Positions 1-8,420 of a DNA stretch of 64,000 nt are shown here, one piece after another. The position numbers and the translations under genes were made by a program. The stretch lies in NCBI GenBank assembly GCA_041984235.1, contig JBHIYN010000004.1:248001-312000 (forward strand), in the 5' to 3' direction. How positions within the stretch are numbered: the stretch's first letter is position 1; each line of letters begins with the position of its first letter. The notes under the pieces are model-generated. The model was not told the origin of the DNA. It ran no database searches and worked only from the letters and a program-made list of their open reading frames with translations. Source of the stretch: JBHIYN01 sp041984235 (lineage in GTDB: Bacteria; Pseudomonadota; Gammaproteobacteria; Ga0077536).

Positions 1-1035
1 GGACACCGCGATGAAGGCCCAGGTCTCGCTCATGCCGAAGCCCGACACGGTGGGACAGAACACGTCCTGTACCTTGTCCGCGATCGGCACGGTGCTCTCG
101 ACGCCGGAGGGCAGGGTGCCGATGCGCACAGCAAGCTGGCGCGGCCGCGCCGCCTGCGCATTGAGCAGGTCCAGCCAGTGCGCCTCGAAGCCGTGCAGCA
201 CGGTCGCGCCTTCGCGCTCGGCGAGCTCCAGCGCGCGGGCGCCGTCGAACACGTCCATCAGTACCTGGCAGGCGCCGGTCAGGGCGCAGGTCATGCTGAT
301 CTCGCTGAAGGCGTAGATGTGAAACAGCGGCAGGTAGTTCATGTGCACGTCGGTGCAGGTCAGGCCGATGATCTGCGTACGCTCCATGGTGTTCCGGATC
401 GGCACGTGGGTGTGTACCACGCCCTTGGGATGGCCGGTGGTGCCGGAGGTGTAGCAGATCATCATCATGCCGTCGGGGTCGACCGCGGCGGCGCGCGCGG
501 CGAGCGTGGCGTCGTCGACGTCGGCGCCGGCCTCGATCAGCGCGTCCCAGCCGCGGGCGTGCGCGAGGCGCACGTCGCCGAGCACCACCAGCCGCTTGAG
601 ATCGGGATAGCCGTCGATGCGCAGGGTGCCGTCCGGGGCGGTGTCGATGTCGCGCAGGGTCTCCATCAGCATGCCCTGGTAGTCGACCGGACCGGAACGG
701 TCCAGGGTGATCAGGGTTGCGCTGCGCGACTGGCTCACGGTGTAGGCGACGTCGTCGCTGCGATAGCGCGTGTTGAGCGGCACGATGCAGGCGCCGATGC
801 GCGCGATCGCGTACATCGCGAACAGCCACTCGGGGCGATTGGTCATCCACAGGGCGACGTGCTCCCCGGGCTGCACCCCCAGCGCGATCAGGCCCTTCGC
901 GACGCGGTTGGTCTCGGCCTCGAATTCCGCGTAGGTCCAGCGGCGGTCCTCGAACACCAGCGCCTCGCGCGTACCCCAGCGTGCCGCGGCCGCGGCGAGA
1001 ACGTCACCCAGCGTGCGCTTGCGAAACCAGTCCAT
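1..1035 (-). CDS. Acyl-CoA synthetase (AMP-binding), partial at left edge
   Basis: An ANL-superfamily adenylating enzyme that would activate a carboxylic acid to an acyl-AMP and then an acyl-CoA. Reading the minus strand from ATG at 1035, 345 codons stay open to the window edge, so the C-terminal part including the small lid domain is missing. The N-terminus begins MDWFRKRTLGDVL. The P-loop-like signature YTSGTTGHPKG lies at about residues 195-205, and a region reading NYLPLFHIYAFSE follows, as in medium- and long-chain acyl-CoA ligases. The last visible residues SGFGMSET match the conserved substrate/adenine-site segment. The substrate cannot be told from sequence. Neighbouring CoA-transferase and oxidoreductase genes suggest a role in acid catabolism (inference). 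Confidence 0.9.
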   Translation of the reverse strand, partial: MDWFRKRTLGDVLAAAAARWGTREALVFEDRRWTYAEFEAETNRVAKGLIALGVQPGEHVALWMTNRPEWLFAMYAIARIGACIVPLNTRYRSDDVAYTVSQSRSATLITLDRSGPVDYQGMLMETLRDIDTAPDGTLRIDGYPDLKRLVVLGDVRLAHARGWDALIEAGADVDDATLAARAAAVDPDGMMMICYTSGTTGHPKGVVHTHVPIRNTMERTQIIGLTCTDVHMNYLPLFHIYAFSEISMTCALTGACQVLMDVFDGARALELAEREGATVLHGFEAHWLDLLNAQAARPRQLAVRIGTLPSGVESTVPIADKVQDVFCPTVSGFGMSETWAFIAVS

Positions 1036-1112
1036 GCGTGCCTCCGGTCGTGATCCGGCGGCCATTGTAGTGCCCTGCCGCCGCGGCTTCAGCGCGGCGC
1101 GGCGCCCCGCGC

Positions 1113-2147
1113 TCAGGCCAGGCCGAGGCGCGCCGCTTCGCGGTCCATGACCACGGCCACGCGGCCCAGTGCGCGCCGGCCGAGCACCGCGTCCATCGCC
1201 TCGAAGACCTGCTCGAGCGGGAAGGTGAGGCCGGTTACCGGCTTGATGTGACCGGCTTCGAACCAGTCGAACAGCTGCTGCATGTGCGCGCGGATGCGCG
1301 GCTCGTAGTGATCGCGCAGGTCGCTCAGGCCCCAGCCGAAATACAGGCCCATGTTGAGCCCGCACACGGTGAGGTTCTTGACCAGCAGCAGGTTGGCCGG
1401 GATCTGCGGGATCTCGCCGCCGGCGAAGCCGACCGGCATGATGCGTCCCTCGGGCGCCATCGCGCGCAGCGACTGCATGAACACCTCGCCGCCGACCGGG
1501 TCGTAGACGGCGTCGACGCCGCGCCCGTCGGTGAGCTCGAGCACGCGCTCACGGAAGTCCTCTTCGCGGTAGTTGATGGTGTGGTGCGCGCCGTGCTCGG
1601 CAGCGAGCGCGAGCTTCTCCGCGCTGCCCGCCGTTGCGATCACGGTGGCGCCGAGCAGGTGCCCGATCTCGACCGCGGCGATGCCGACACCGCCGGCCGC
1701 GCCATGCACCAGCAGCCAGTCGCGCGCCTTGACGTTCAGCAGGTGCGGCCAGGTCAGTGCCGCCGAGGAGGTCGCGTAGGAGTTGGTGAAGCCGATCGCG
1801 CGCACGAACTCGAGTCCGTCGGGCAGCGCGTAGACGTTGACCTCGCGCGCCACCGCCGCTTCGGCCAGGCCGCCCCAATCGAGCACCGCGCAGACGCGGT
1901 CGCCGGGGCGGAAGCGGCTTGCCCGCGGCCCGCAGGCCTCGACGATGCCGGCGACCTCGGTCCCCGGCACGAACGGCCGCGGCGGCTTGCGCTGGTACTT
2001 GCCCTGCACTACCAGGCTGGTGGCGAAGCTGACCCCGGCGGCCTGGATGCGGATGCGTACCTGGTCCGCCTCGGGCACCGGCTCCGGCAGCTCCTCCAGC
2101 GCCAGCTTGTCGAAGGTGGTCCATTCGTGAACGACGATACCGCGCAT
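1113..2147 (-). CDS. NADPH:quinone oxidoreductase-like MDR protein
   Basis: A 344-residue member of the zinc-free quinone oxidoreductase branch of the medium-chain dehydrogenase/reductase superfamily. It has an N-terminal GroES-like domain (GDRVCAV near residue 82) followed by a Rossmann domain with the nucleotide-binding motif HGAAGGVG at 148-155. No zinc-ligand cysteines of the alcohol dehydrogenase type are evident. It probably reduces a quinone or an enoyl/enone substrate with NADPH in the cytoplasm. The start at ATG 2147 (MRGIVVHEW) is chosen because the frame upstream runs into the carbonic anhydrase gene and this is where family similarity begins. It lies 11 bases after the carbonic anhydrase stop on the same strand, so the two are likely co-transcribed. 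Confidence 0.88.
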   Translation of the reverse strand: MRGIVVHEWTTFDKLALEELPEPVPEADQVRIRIQAAGVSFATSLVVQGKYQRKPPRPFVPGTEVAGIVEACGPRASRFRPGDRVCAVLDWGGLAEAAVAREVNVYALPDGLEFVRAIGFTNSYATSSAALTWPHLLNVKARDWLLVHGAAGGVGIAAVEIGHLLGATVIATAGSAEKLALAAEHGAHHTINYREEDFRERVLELTDGRGVDAVYDPVGGEVFMQSLRAMAPEGRIMPVGFAGGEIPQIPANLLLVKNLTVCGLNMGLYFGWGLSDLRDHYEPRIRAHMQQLFDWFEAGHIKPVTGLTFPLEQVFEAMDAVLGRRALGRVAVVMDREAARLGLA

Positions 2148-2158
2148 GCTGACCGCCC

Positions 2159-2809
2159 TCAGCCCTGGTCGGCCGCCAGATCGGTGGCGTAGTGGCGCTC
2201 GACGTCGATGAAGGCCTGCTCGTCGTCGTCCCAGACCGTCACGTCGCCGGTGCTGATGTCGTAGATCCAGCCGTGCAGTTTGACCTTGCCGGCGGCATAG
2301 CGCGCCGCGACGTAGGGGTGGGTGAGCAGGTGGCGCATCTGCAGCAGGACGTTCTGTTCCAGCAACATGTGCATGCGCGCCGCCTCGTCGAGCCCGGCGC
2401 CGAGCTCGCGCACCGTCTGCACCGCGGCGCGCGCATAGCCCAGCCAGGCCGTGACGTGCGGCAGCTCGGTGAGGCCGGACGGATCCATGGCGCCGCGCAT
2501 CGCGCCGCAGCCGGTGTGCCCGCAGATGACGATGTTGGGCACCTCCAGCGCGCCGACCGCGAACTCGATCGAAGCGGTCATCGAGCCGGTGTGATTGGTG
2601 TGCGGGGGCACGATGTTGCCGGCATTGCGGCAGATGAACAGCGCCCCCGGCTCGGTCTGGGTCACCAGGCTCGGATCGATGCGCGAGTCCGAGCAGGTGA
2701 TGAACAGCGCCTCGGGCTCCTGGCCCACCGCGAGCTGCTCGAACAGCGCCTTCTTGGTCGGGTAGACCTCGCGCTTGAAACGTACGACACCGGCGGCAAG
2801 GCTGGGCAT
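2159..2809 (-). CDS. Beta-class carbonic anhydrase
   Basis: Interconverts CO2 and bicarbonate in the cytoplasm. The 216-residue protein carries the beta-class zinc and catalytic set: Cys39 and Asp41 in CSDSR, and His98 and Cys101 in CGHTGCGA. RNAGNIVPP follows CSDSR as in the family. The ATG at 2809 (MPSLAAGVVRF) is preferred over upstream starts because the extra N-terminal residues (rich in Arg and Pro) are not family-like and reach into the divergent promoter region. It is transcribed divergently from the luciferase-like gene at 2939 and is followed by the MDR gene after 11 bases. Confidence 0.93.
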   Translation of the reverse strand: MPSLAAGVVRFKREVYPTKKALFEQLAVGQEPEALFITCSDSRIDPSLVTQTEPGALFICRNAGNIVPPHTNHTGSMTASIEFAVGALEVPNIVICGHTGCGAMRGAMDPSGLTELPHVTAWLGYARAAVQTVRELGAGLDEAARMHMLLEQNVLLQMRHLLTHPYVAARYAAGKVKLHGWIYDISTGDVTVWDDDEQAFIDVERHYATDLAADQG

Positions 2810-2839
2810 GTTCGGCGGCTCCCGCGTGCTGAGGCGATG

Positions 2840-2860
2840 GGCGCGGGGAGCGCCCGCGCC
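2840..2860. repeat. 8-bp inverted repeat between divergent genes
   Basis: The arms GGCGCGGG (2840-2847) and CCCGCGCC (2853-2860) are perfectly complementary around a 5-base loop. They lie between the divergent starts of carbonic anhydrase (2809) and the luciferase-like gene (2939). There is no T-tract, so it is not a terminator. It could be an operator, but GC-rich dyads arise easily in this genome. Confidence 0.3.
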
Positions 2861-2938
2861 GTTGCGGTATTCTGGCCGAAGCACCACACACAGGACAGCC
2901 CCGCCGCGCGGCGGCGGGCAGCATCAAGAGGGGACTCC

Positions 2939-3862
2939 ATGACCACGCCCGCCATCGAATTCGGCACCGCACTGCGTTCACCTTACGACATCGCCGACTC
3001 GGCCCGGCGCATCGAGGCGCTCGGCTTCGATGTCCTCGGCTGCGGCGAGCACGTCAGCTTCCACGGCGATACCGCCAACGCCTTCGTCTCGCTGTCGCTC
3101 GCCGCCGGCGTCACCGAGCGTATCCGGCTGATGAGTACCATCACCCTGGTGCCGCTGTACCCGGCGGCCCTGCTGGCCAAGCTCGGCGCCGCGCTCGACG
3201 TCGCCTCCGGCGGGCGCTTCGAGCTCGGCGTCGGCGTCGGCGGCGAGTTCCCGCGCGAGTTCGTCGCCTGCGGGGTGCCGGTGAAGCAACGCGGCTCACG
3301 CACCGACGACGCGCTCGAGGTGGTGACCCGCACCTGGTCCGGGACCGGCATCGACTACCAGGGGCGCTACACCACGCTGGAGGATTTCAGCCTGAAGCCA
3401 CTGCCGGTGCAGAAGCCGCGCCCGCCGATCTGGGTCTCCGGGCGCAAGGATGCCGCCATGCGCCGCGCCGCGCGCTACGCCGACGGCTGGCTGCCCTACA
3501 TGTACACGCCGGAGCAGCTCGCCGAGAGCGTCAGCGCGATCCGCGCCCACGCCGCGGATGCCGGCCGCGACCCGGACAGCGTGCGCTGCGGCCTGTACAT
3601 CTTCACCGCCGTGCACGAGGACAACGACCGCGCGGTGGCCATGGCGGCCGAGCGCCTCGGCACCCAGTACGCCCAGGACTTCAGCCAGCTCGTGCACAAG
3701 TACGCGCTGGCCGGTGATCCCGACCGTTGCGCCGCGCGCCTGCGCGAGTACGTCGATGCCGGCGCCAGCTTCCTGTTCACCTCCACCGCCTGCCCGGACG
3801 ATTACATCGACACCAACCTCGGCCTCATCGCCAGCGAGCTGATGCCGCGGTTCCGCGCCTGA
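2939..3862 (+). CDS. Luciferase-like (LLM) flavin-dependent oxidoreductase
   Basis: A 307-residue TIM-barrel enzyme of the bacterial luciferase-like superfamily, which uses FMN or F420. Visible family traits are MTTPAIEFGTAL at the N-terminus, the segment SGGRFELGVGVGG near residues 94-106, and PPIWVSGRKD near residue 160, as in the F420/FMN LLM class with TIGR-type probable-oxidoreductase architecture. The ATG at 2939 is supported by an AGAGGGGA ribosome site a few bases upstream. The substrate is unknown. A second, more distant LLM enzyme lies at 21911-22951. The C-terminus (DTNLGLIASELMPRFRA) is complete. Confidence 0.87.
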   Translation: MTTPAIEFGTALRSPYDIADSARRIEALGFDVLGCGEHVSFHGDTANAFVSLSLAAGVTERIRLMSTITLVPLYPAALLAKLGAALDVASGGRFELGVGVGGEFPREFVACGVPVKQRGSRTDDALEVVTRTWSGTGIDYQGRYTTLEDFSLKPLPVQKPRPPIWVSGRKDAAMRRAARYADGWLPYMYTPEQLAESVSAIRAHAADAGRDPDSVRCGLYIFTAVHEDNDRAVAMAAERLGTQYAQDFSQLVHKYALAGDPDRCAARLREYVDAGASFLFTSTACPDDYIDTNLGLIASELMPRFRA

Positions 3863-3954
3863 GCGGCCGCACGAGGACTAAAGACGACCGCGCAGCCGGC
3901 CGCTAAGCCGGTTGCGGAGCATGTGCCCGCGGCACCAACCCGGGGTGATCGCAC

Positions 3955-4260
3955 ATGGTCAATTTCGGCCTCATCTTCTTCACCGTGGCCCTCGCCATCG
4001 GCATCAACGCCGACGAGGGCTTCATCGTGCGCCTGGGCTTCGATCCGGACATCCTGCTGATCACCACGGTCGCGTTCGTGATCGCCGGCCTCACCGTGCA
4101 CCGGCGCCTGACGCTGGTGATCAGCGTGCTCCTGCTGACCGCCGGCGCCAATGCGCCGGCCGAGGCCGCCGCCGAGATGGGCTACGACCCGGACATCGCG
4201 CTGGCGGCGCTGTTCGCGCTGGTCTTCATGCCCGTGTTCACGCGTTTCGTACGCATCTGA
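3955..4260 (+). CDS. Small multi-pass membrane protein, unknown function
   Basis: I do not recognise this 101-residue protein. It has about four hydrophobic stretches (roughly residues 2-17, 28-44, 50-65 and 78-95) separated by short charged loops, and two copies of a short motif (GFDPDI near residue 24, GYDPDI near 77), which suggests an internally duplicated two-helix hairpin unit. Codon use resembles that of neighbouring genes. It lies 92 bases after the LLM gene on the same strand. No enzymatic residues are evident; an inner-membrane location is inferred from hydrophobicity only. Confidence 0.55.
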   Translation: MVNFGLIFFTVALAIGINADEGFIVRLGFDPDILLITTVAFVIAGLTVHRRLTLVISVLLLTAGANAPAEAAAEMGYDPDIALAALFALVFMPVFTRFVRI

Positions 4261-4420
4261 GCGAGCCGGCCGCGCACCGCCCGAACCCGCAGCGTTCGCG
4301 GCCGCACGACTTCGTACTGCAACCGGCCTGCAATACCGGCGCAACAATCTCCCGCTAGCTTTTCCCGCCAGTGCCGTTCGGCGTCGCCCCGCACCAGGCG
4401 CAGGGGACCGGGAGCTCGAG

Positions 4421-5251
4421 ATGCGTTGCAAAGTGGCCGTGCGAGATTGCTCGATTGCCGTCGTGCTGGCACTGGCGGCCAGTCCCCCGGCGCATGCCGG
4501 TTTGCTGTCGCCGCCCGACCTCGCGCTCAGCATTGGCGTGACGGATGGCGCAAGCTGGAGCGCCACGCAGGGCGAGCTGGGCTTCGTCGATCCCGAGCTC
4601 GACAACCTCTGGTATTCCTCGAACGGCCACAGCGAAATCGATTTCGACCTGTCGTGGGCGCTGCTGGTCGATCCCGACCCGCTCATCGACGGCACGTTCA
4701 CCGTGCGCAACCGCAGCGCGACGTCGCGCTCGTTCCTGGCCAGCGTGGCGCTGACCCTGAACTCACCGCTGGCCGGCACGCTGGCGCATCGCGGCATCTT
4801 CGAGTCCGCCACCCTGCACGACGGCATTCTCGCCAATCCCGTCACCGGGCAGCCGGGCCTGGCCGGAGACGGCGTCGCGCTGCTCAGTGACTTCGCCATG
4901 AGCACCTACGTGATCGACGGCGCCAGCGTGGCGACCGACACGCTCGACTTCTTCCTCGTCCCCGGCGAGGGCGCCTGCGCAGGCGCGGCCTGTCCGGCAG
5001 CGCTCAGCGCAAGCGCGGCTGCCCTGGCTCCCTACGCCGGTCCCCAGCCGCTCATCGGCATGGGCGCCCGGCTCGCGTTCACCCTGTCCGCCGGCGACTC
5101 GCTGACCTTCAGGCTGGGCTACGAGATCACCGCGCCGCCGCCGATGAACGCGGTGCCGGCGCCGGCCACGTTGTGGCTGGCCGTGCTCGCCCTCACCGGC
5201 GTTGCCGGACACCGCCGGCCGCGTTACGTAGCACGCCGGTCACAACCCTGA
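4421..5251 (+). CDS. Exported protein with PEP-CTERM-like C-terminus (copy 1)
   Basis: A 276-residue exported protein. The N-terminus has a signal peptide ending near AHAG. The C-terminus has the tripartite sorting form: a short motif (VPAPATLW), a hydrophobic helix (LAVLALTGVAG) and a basic tail (HRRPRYVARR). PEP-CTERM signals are processed by exosortases; none is encoded in this window. The body is a predicted beta-rich domain with DPDPLIDGTFTV near the middle. It is homologous to the next gene, which carries DPDPFIEGSFSI at the equivalent place, so this is a tandem duplication. The ATG at 4421 follows a GGGAG ribosome site. Confidence 0.7.
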   Translation: MRCKVAVRDCSIAVVLALAASPPAHAGLLSPPDLALSIGVTDGASWSATQGELGFVDPELDNLWYSSNGHSEIDFDLSWALLVDPDPLIDGTFTVRNRSATSRSFLASVALTLNSPLAGTLAHRGIFESATLHDGILANPVTGQPGLAGDGVALLSDFAMSTYVIDGASVATDTLDFFLVPGEGACAGAACPAALSASAAALAPYAGPQPLIGMGARLAFTLSAGDSLTFRLGYEITAPPPMNAVPAPATLWLAVLALTGVAGHRRPRYVARRSQP

Positions 5252-5309
5252 CACACGTGCCGCCGAGAATCGCTGGCAGCGCACCCCCCGCACCAGGAGC
5301 AACCGGACC

Positions 5310-6092
5310 ATGACCGCCACACGCCTGCTGATCACGGTGCTGCTGACGCTGACGGCCTGCTCGGCGTCCGCGGTCGTGGTGCCGCCGGATTTCCGGATGC
5401 GGGTGCATGTGCCGGGCAGCATGTCGATGACCATCGACCAGCCGGGGCAGCTCAACCTGTCGGCGAGCGGCGGCGGCGTGTGGTCGACCACCAGCGACGA
5501 TCTCGGCAGCAACGGCCTCGGTCCGGCAGGTGACTGGTTCTATACCTGGGACATCGACGTCGATCCGGATCCCTTCATCGAGGGCAGCTTCAGCATCACC
5601 AACATGAGCGCCGCGCCGCGTGACTTCGTCATCGCGCTGCTGCTGCCGGTCTCGCCGTCGCTCGGCGGCACCCTGCTGCACGCCGGAAGCATGACCGCCG
5701 CGATCAGCAGCCCGGATGCGAGCGGCAGCTTCCACGTGCTGGGCGACGCCTACGTCAACGGCACCTTCGCCGACCCGGCCAACCCGCTGGCCGACGGCGC
5801 CCTGAGCCTGTTCCTGCTCGACGCCACCGTGCCCTGCGCGTCGGGCGGCGGCGCCGGCTGCGCCGGACTGGTCAGCAGCAGCGTCGCCACCGCTCCCTAC
5901 GGCGGGCCGCAACCGGTCGACACGCTGGGGATCCGCATCGCCATCTTCGGCCTGACCGCCGGCGACACGGCGACCATCACCGCGCGTTACGCGGTCGCGC
6001 CGGTGCCGGTGCCGCCCGCGTTCGTGCTGCTCGCGAGCAGCCTCGGCGGCTTCGTGCTGGTATCGCGTCGACGCAGCGCCACGCGCGCCTGA
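5310..6092 (+). CDS. Exported protein with PEP-CTERM-like C-terminus (copy 2)
   Basis: A 260-residue paralogue of the preceding gene, 58 bases downstream, with an AGGAG ribosome site before ATG 5310. The signal peptide is MTATRLLITVLLTLTACSASA. A lipobox-like LTAC is present, but the hydrophobic core continues past it, so a lipoprotein is possible though not preferred. The body shares the DPDPFIEGSFSI segment and a late GGPQPVDTLGIRI segment with copy 1 (there AGPQPLIGMGARL). It ends with VPVPPAFVLLASSLGGFV and a basic tail SRRRSATRA, a PEP-CTERM-like anchor. The function is unknown; a surface or matrix role is inferred from the sorting signal. Confidence 0.7.
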   Translation: MTATRLLITVLLTLTACSASAVVVPPDFRMRVHVPGSMSMTIDQPGQLNLSASGGGVWSTTSDDLGSNGLGPAGDWFYTWDIDVDPDPFIEGSFSITNMSAAPRDFVIALLLPVSPSLGGTLLHAGSMTAAISSPDASGSFHVLGDAYVNGTFADPANPLADGALSLFLLDATVPCASGGGAGCAGLVSSSVATAPYGGPQPVDTLGIRIAIFGLTAGDTATITARYAVAPVPVPPAFVLLASSLGGFVLVSRRRSATRA

Positions 6093-6123
6093 GTTCCCCC
6101 GGCACGCTTACCCGCACCGGGCC

Positions 6124-7266
6124 TCAGCGCACGGCGCGGAAGCAGGTGCGGATCTCGTCGAGGAACAGCGCCGGCTGCTCGAAGGCGGCGAAATGCCCGC
6201 CGCGGTCGAGCTGGTTGTAGTGCACGAGATGGGTGAAGCGCTCCTCGCACCAGCGCCGCGAGGAGCGAAAGATCTCCTTCGGGTAGATGCTGACGCCGGC
6301 CGGGATGTGGATCTGCGGCTGCTGCCGCGCAAGGACCGAGAAGCTTTCCCAGTAGATCCGGGCCGACGACGCACCGGCCGCCGGCAGCCAGTACATCATC
6401 ACGTTGTCGAGCAGCTCGTCGCGGCTGATCACGTTCTCCGGGTGTCCGTTGCAATCGGTCCAGGCCCAGAACTTCTCGATGATCCAGGCCGCCTGCCCCA
6501 GCGGCGAGTCGACCAGTGCATAGCCCAGGGTCTGCGGCCGCGTGCTCTGCTGCTTGGAGTAGCCCGAGTCCCAGTCCCAGTAGTGCTGCGCGCCGGCGGC
6601 GGCATCCTGCTCGAAGGCGTCGAGGTTCTCGAGCACTGCCGGGCTCGGGCTCAGGATCGGCATGTTGGTGTGCATCGCGAAGCAGTGCGCGCTCTCGCTG
6701 ACGCCGATCTCGGCCGTCACCGCCGCACCCCAGTCGCCGCCCTGCGCGGCGTAGCGGTCGTAGCCGAGGCGCGCCATGAGCTCGGTCCAGGCGCGCGCAA
6801 TGCGTTCGATCCCCCAGCCCGGTTCCTGCGGCTTGCCGGAGAAGCCGAAGCCCGGCAGGGTGGGGCACACCACGTGGAAGGCGTCGGCCGCGTCGCCGCC
6901 GTGGGCGGTCGGATCGGCGAGCGGGCCGATGACCTTCATGAATTCCAGCACCGAGCCCGGCCAGCCATGGGTCATGACCAGGGGTATGGCATCGGCGTGC
7001 GGCGACCGGACGTGGATGAAATGGATGTCGACGCCGTCGATCGCGGTGACGAACTGGGGCAGGGCGTTGAGCGCGGCCTCGCAGCGGCGCCAGTCGTAGT
7101 CCGTACGCCAGTACTCGGCCAGCTCGCGCATGTAGGCGAGCGGTGCGCCCTGGCTCCAGTCGTCGGGCGTCTCGCGCTCGGGCCAGCGGGTGGCCGCGAG
7201 GCGGCGCGCGAGATCGTCGAGCTCGGCCTGCGGCACGTCGAGGCGGAAGGGGCGTACGTCACTCAT
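6124..7266 (-). CDS. Epoxide hydrolase (EHN-domain alpha/beta hydrolase)
   Basis: A 380-residue alpha/beta hydrolase of the microsomal epoxide hydrolase type, with the N-terminal EHN domain (about residues 1-110) in front of the core. It would open epoxides to vicinal diols. The oxyanion-hole motif HGWPGS is at 100-105, the nucleophile Asp178 lies in GGDWGA, and the base His358 lies in GGHFAAFEQP near the C-terminus. The length matches the family. The start at 7266 overlaps the end of the cytochrome c peroxidase gene by 8 bases, so it is probably the third gene of an operon that begins with the peroxiredoxin at 9143. Confidence 0.92.
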   Translation of the reverse strand: MSDVRPFRLDVPQAELDDLARRLAATRWPERETPDDWSQGAPLAYMRELAEYWRTDYDWRRCEAALNALPQFVTAIDGVDIHFIHVRSPHADAIPLVMTHGWPGSVLEFMKVIGPLADPTAHGGDAADAFHVVCPTLPGFGFSGKPQEPGWGIERIARAWTELMARLGYDRYAAQGGDWGAAVTAEIGVSESAHCFAMHTNMPILSPSPAVLENLDAFEQDAAAGAQHYWDWDSGYSKQQSTRPQTLGYALVDSPLGQAAWIIEKFWAWTDCNGHPENVISRDELLDNVMMYWLPAAGASSARIYWESFSVLARQQPQIHIPAGVSIYPKEIFRSSRRWCEERFTHLVHYNQLDRGGHFAAFEQPALFLDEIRTCFRAVR

Positions 7267-8407
7267 GGGAAGGCTCCTGGGTTTGGCGCGGTGGCAGCAG
7301 GTGCTCGTAGCGGCGGTCGGTCAGGGTGCGCAGGAAGGCGACCAGCGCCGCGATGCGTTCGTCATCCATCGGGTGTCCGGCGCCGAGCAGCTCGTGCGCG
7401 AGGTTGTCACCGACCTCGGGCGGACCCCATGGCCGGCCGGTCTCCGGATTGATGCCGACCTCGGCATTGTCGACGATGTAGTGATTGTAGAACGCGAGCG
7501 CGGTTTCCAGGCGCGCGAACACGCCGTTGTGCATGTAGGGGGCGGTGACCGCGACGTTGCGCAGTCCGGGCGTACGGAAACGGCCCGCGCTGGCCGCGCC
7601 CGCAGCGCGCGGATTCTCGGCCAGGCCGCGATCGACGCCCACTGCCGCGCCGGCGGCCGGGTTCGCCGGCACCCCGATGTTGTGATAGCGGTGATCGGTG
7701 AACGGCTCGCCCGCGGTCTGGCCGTCGCGCCGCAGCAGGTGACAGCTCATGCAGTTGGCGAGGTCGGAGAAGTACAGCCGGCGCCCGAGCTCCTCCTGCT
7801 CGCTCAGGCGGACCTCGCCGCGCAGGTAGCGGTCGTAGCGCGAGTCGAAGGGCATGAACGGCGCACCGCTCTGGAACGCGGCCAGTGCCGCGCCGGCGGC
7901 GGCCAGTGCCTGCGCCGGGTCGCTCAGCGCATCGCTGCCGAACTCGCGCGCGAAGGCAGCGACGTAGCGCGGCTGCTCGCGCAGGCGGGCGAGCAGCGCG
8001 GCGCGGTCGGGCAGGGCCATCTCCAGCGGGTCGAGCAGCGGCCCGGCGGCCTGCTCGGCAAGGTCGCGCGCGCGGCCGTCCAGGAACAGGCCGCCGAGCG
8101 CCTCGCCGTCGGCGGCCCGGGCGAACGGCGGTACGCTGGCCGCGTAGGCGATCGAGGGCGTGTTGCGGCGCCCCAGCGAGCGGCCGTCGGCGCCGCGCGA
8201 GAAGGCGCCGCCGACACCGTTGTCGCGCGGGTCGGCGAAGGCGTGGGCGGGATCGTGGCAGGTCGCGCAGGATTGCCCGCGCGGCTCGGACAGGTTGGTA
8301 TCGAAGAACAGCGCGCGCCCCAGCGCCGCCAGGCCGTCGTCGCCGCCGGGCGCGCCCGGCGCGGCCAGCGCCAGCGCCATCAGCACTCCCGCGCGGCATC
8401 GCCTCAC
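7259..8407 (-). CDS. Di-heme cytochrome c peroxidase / MauG-like
   Basis: A periplasmic di-heme protein of the CcpA/MauG family, 382 residues. The heme-binding motifs CATCH (47-51) and CMSCH (219-223) are clear, and late residues APYMHNGVFARLE match the family. It probably reduces H2O2 with electrons from a c-type cytochrome, or performs a MauG-like oxidation. The start is taken at GTG 8407, which gives a good signal peptide (basic RRCR, then a hydrophobic Ala/Leu run) and lies 13 bases after the stop of the selenoprotein candidate. Starting further upstream would overlap that gene with non-family sequence. ATG 8380 is a less likely alternative because it would delete the basic n-region. Confidence 0.9.
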   Translation of the reverse strand: MRRCRAGVLMALALAAPGAPGGDDGLAALGRALFFDTNLSEPRGQSCATCHDPAHAFADPRDNGVGGAFSRGADGRSLGRRNTPSIAYAASVPPFARAADGEALGGLFLDGRARDLAEQAAGPLLDPLEMALPDRAALLARLREQPRYVAAFAREFGSDALSDPAQALAAAGAALAAFQSGAPFMPFDSRYDRYLRGEVRLSEQEELGRRLYFSDLANCMSCHLLRRDGQTAGEPFTDHRYHNIGVPANPAAGAAVGVDRGLAENPRAAGAASAGRFRTPGLRNVAVTAPYMHNGVFARLETALAFYNHYIVDNAEVGINPETGRPWGPPEVGDNLAHELLGAGHPMDDERIAALVAFLRTLTDRRYEHLLPPRQTQEPSHE

Positions 8408-8420
8408 GGTGCGCGCCCGC

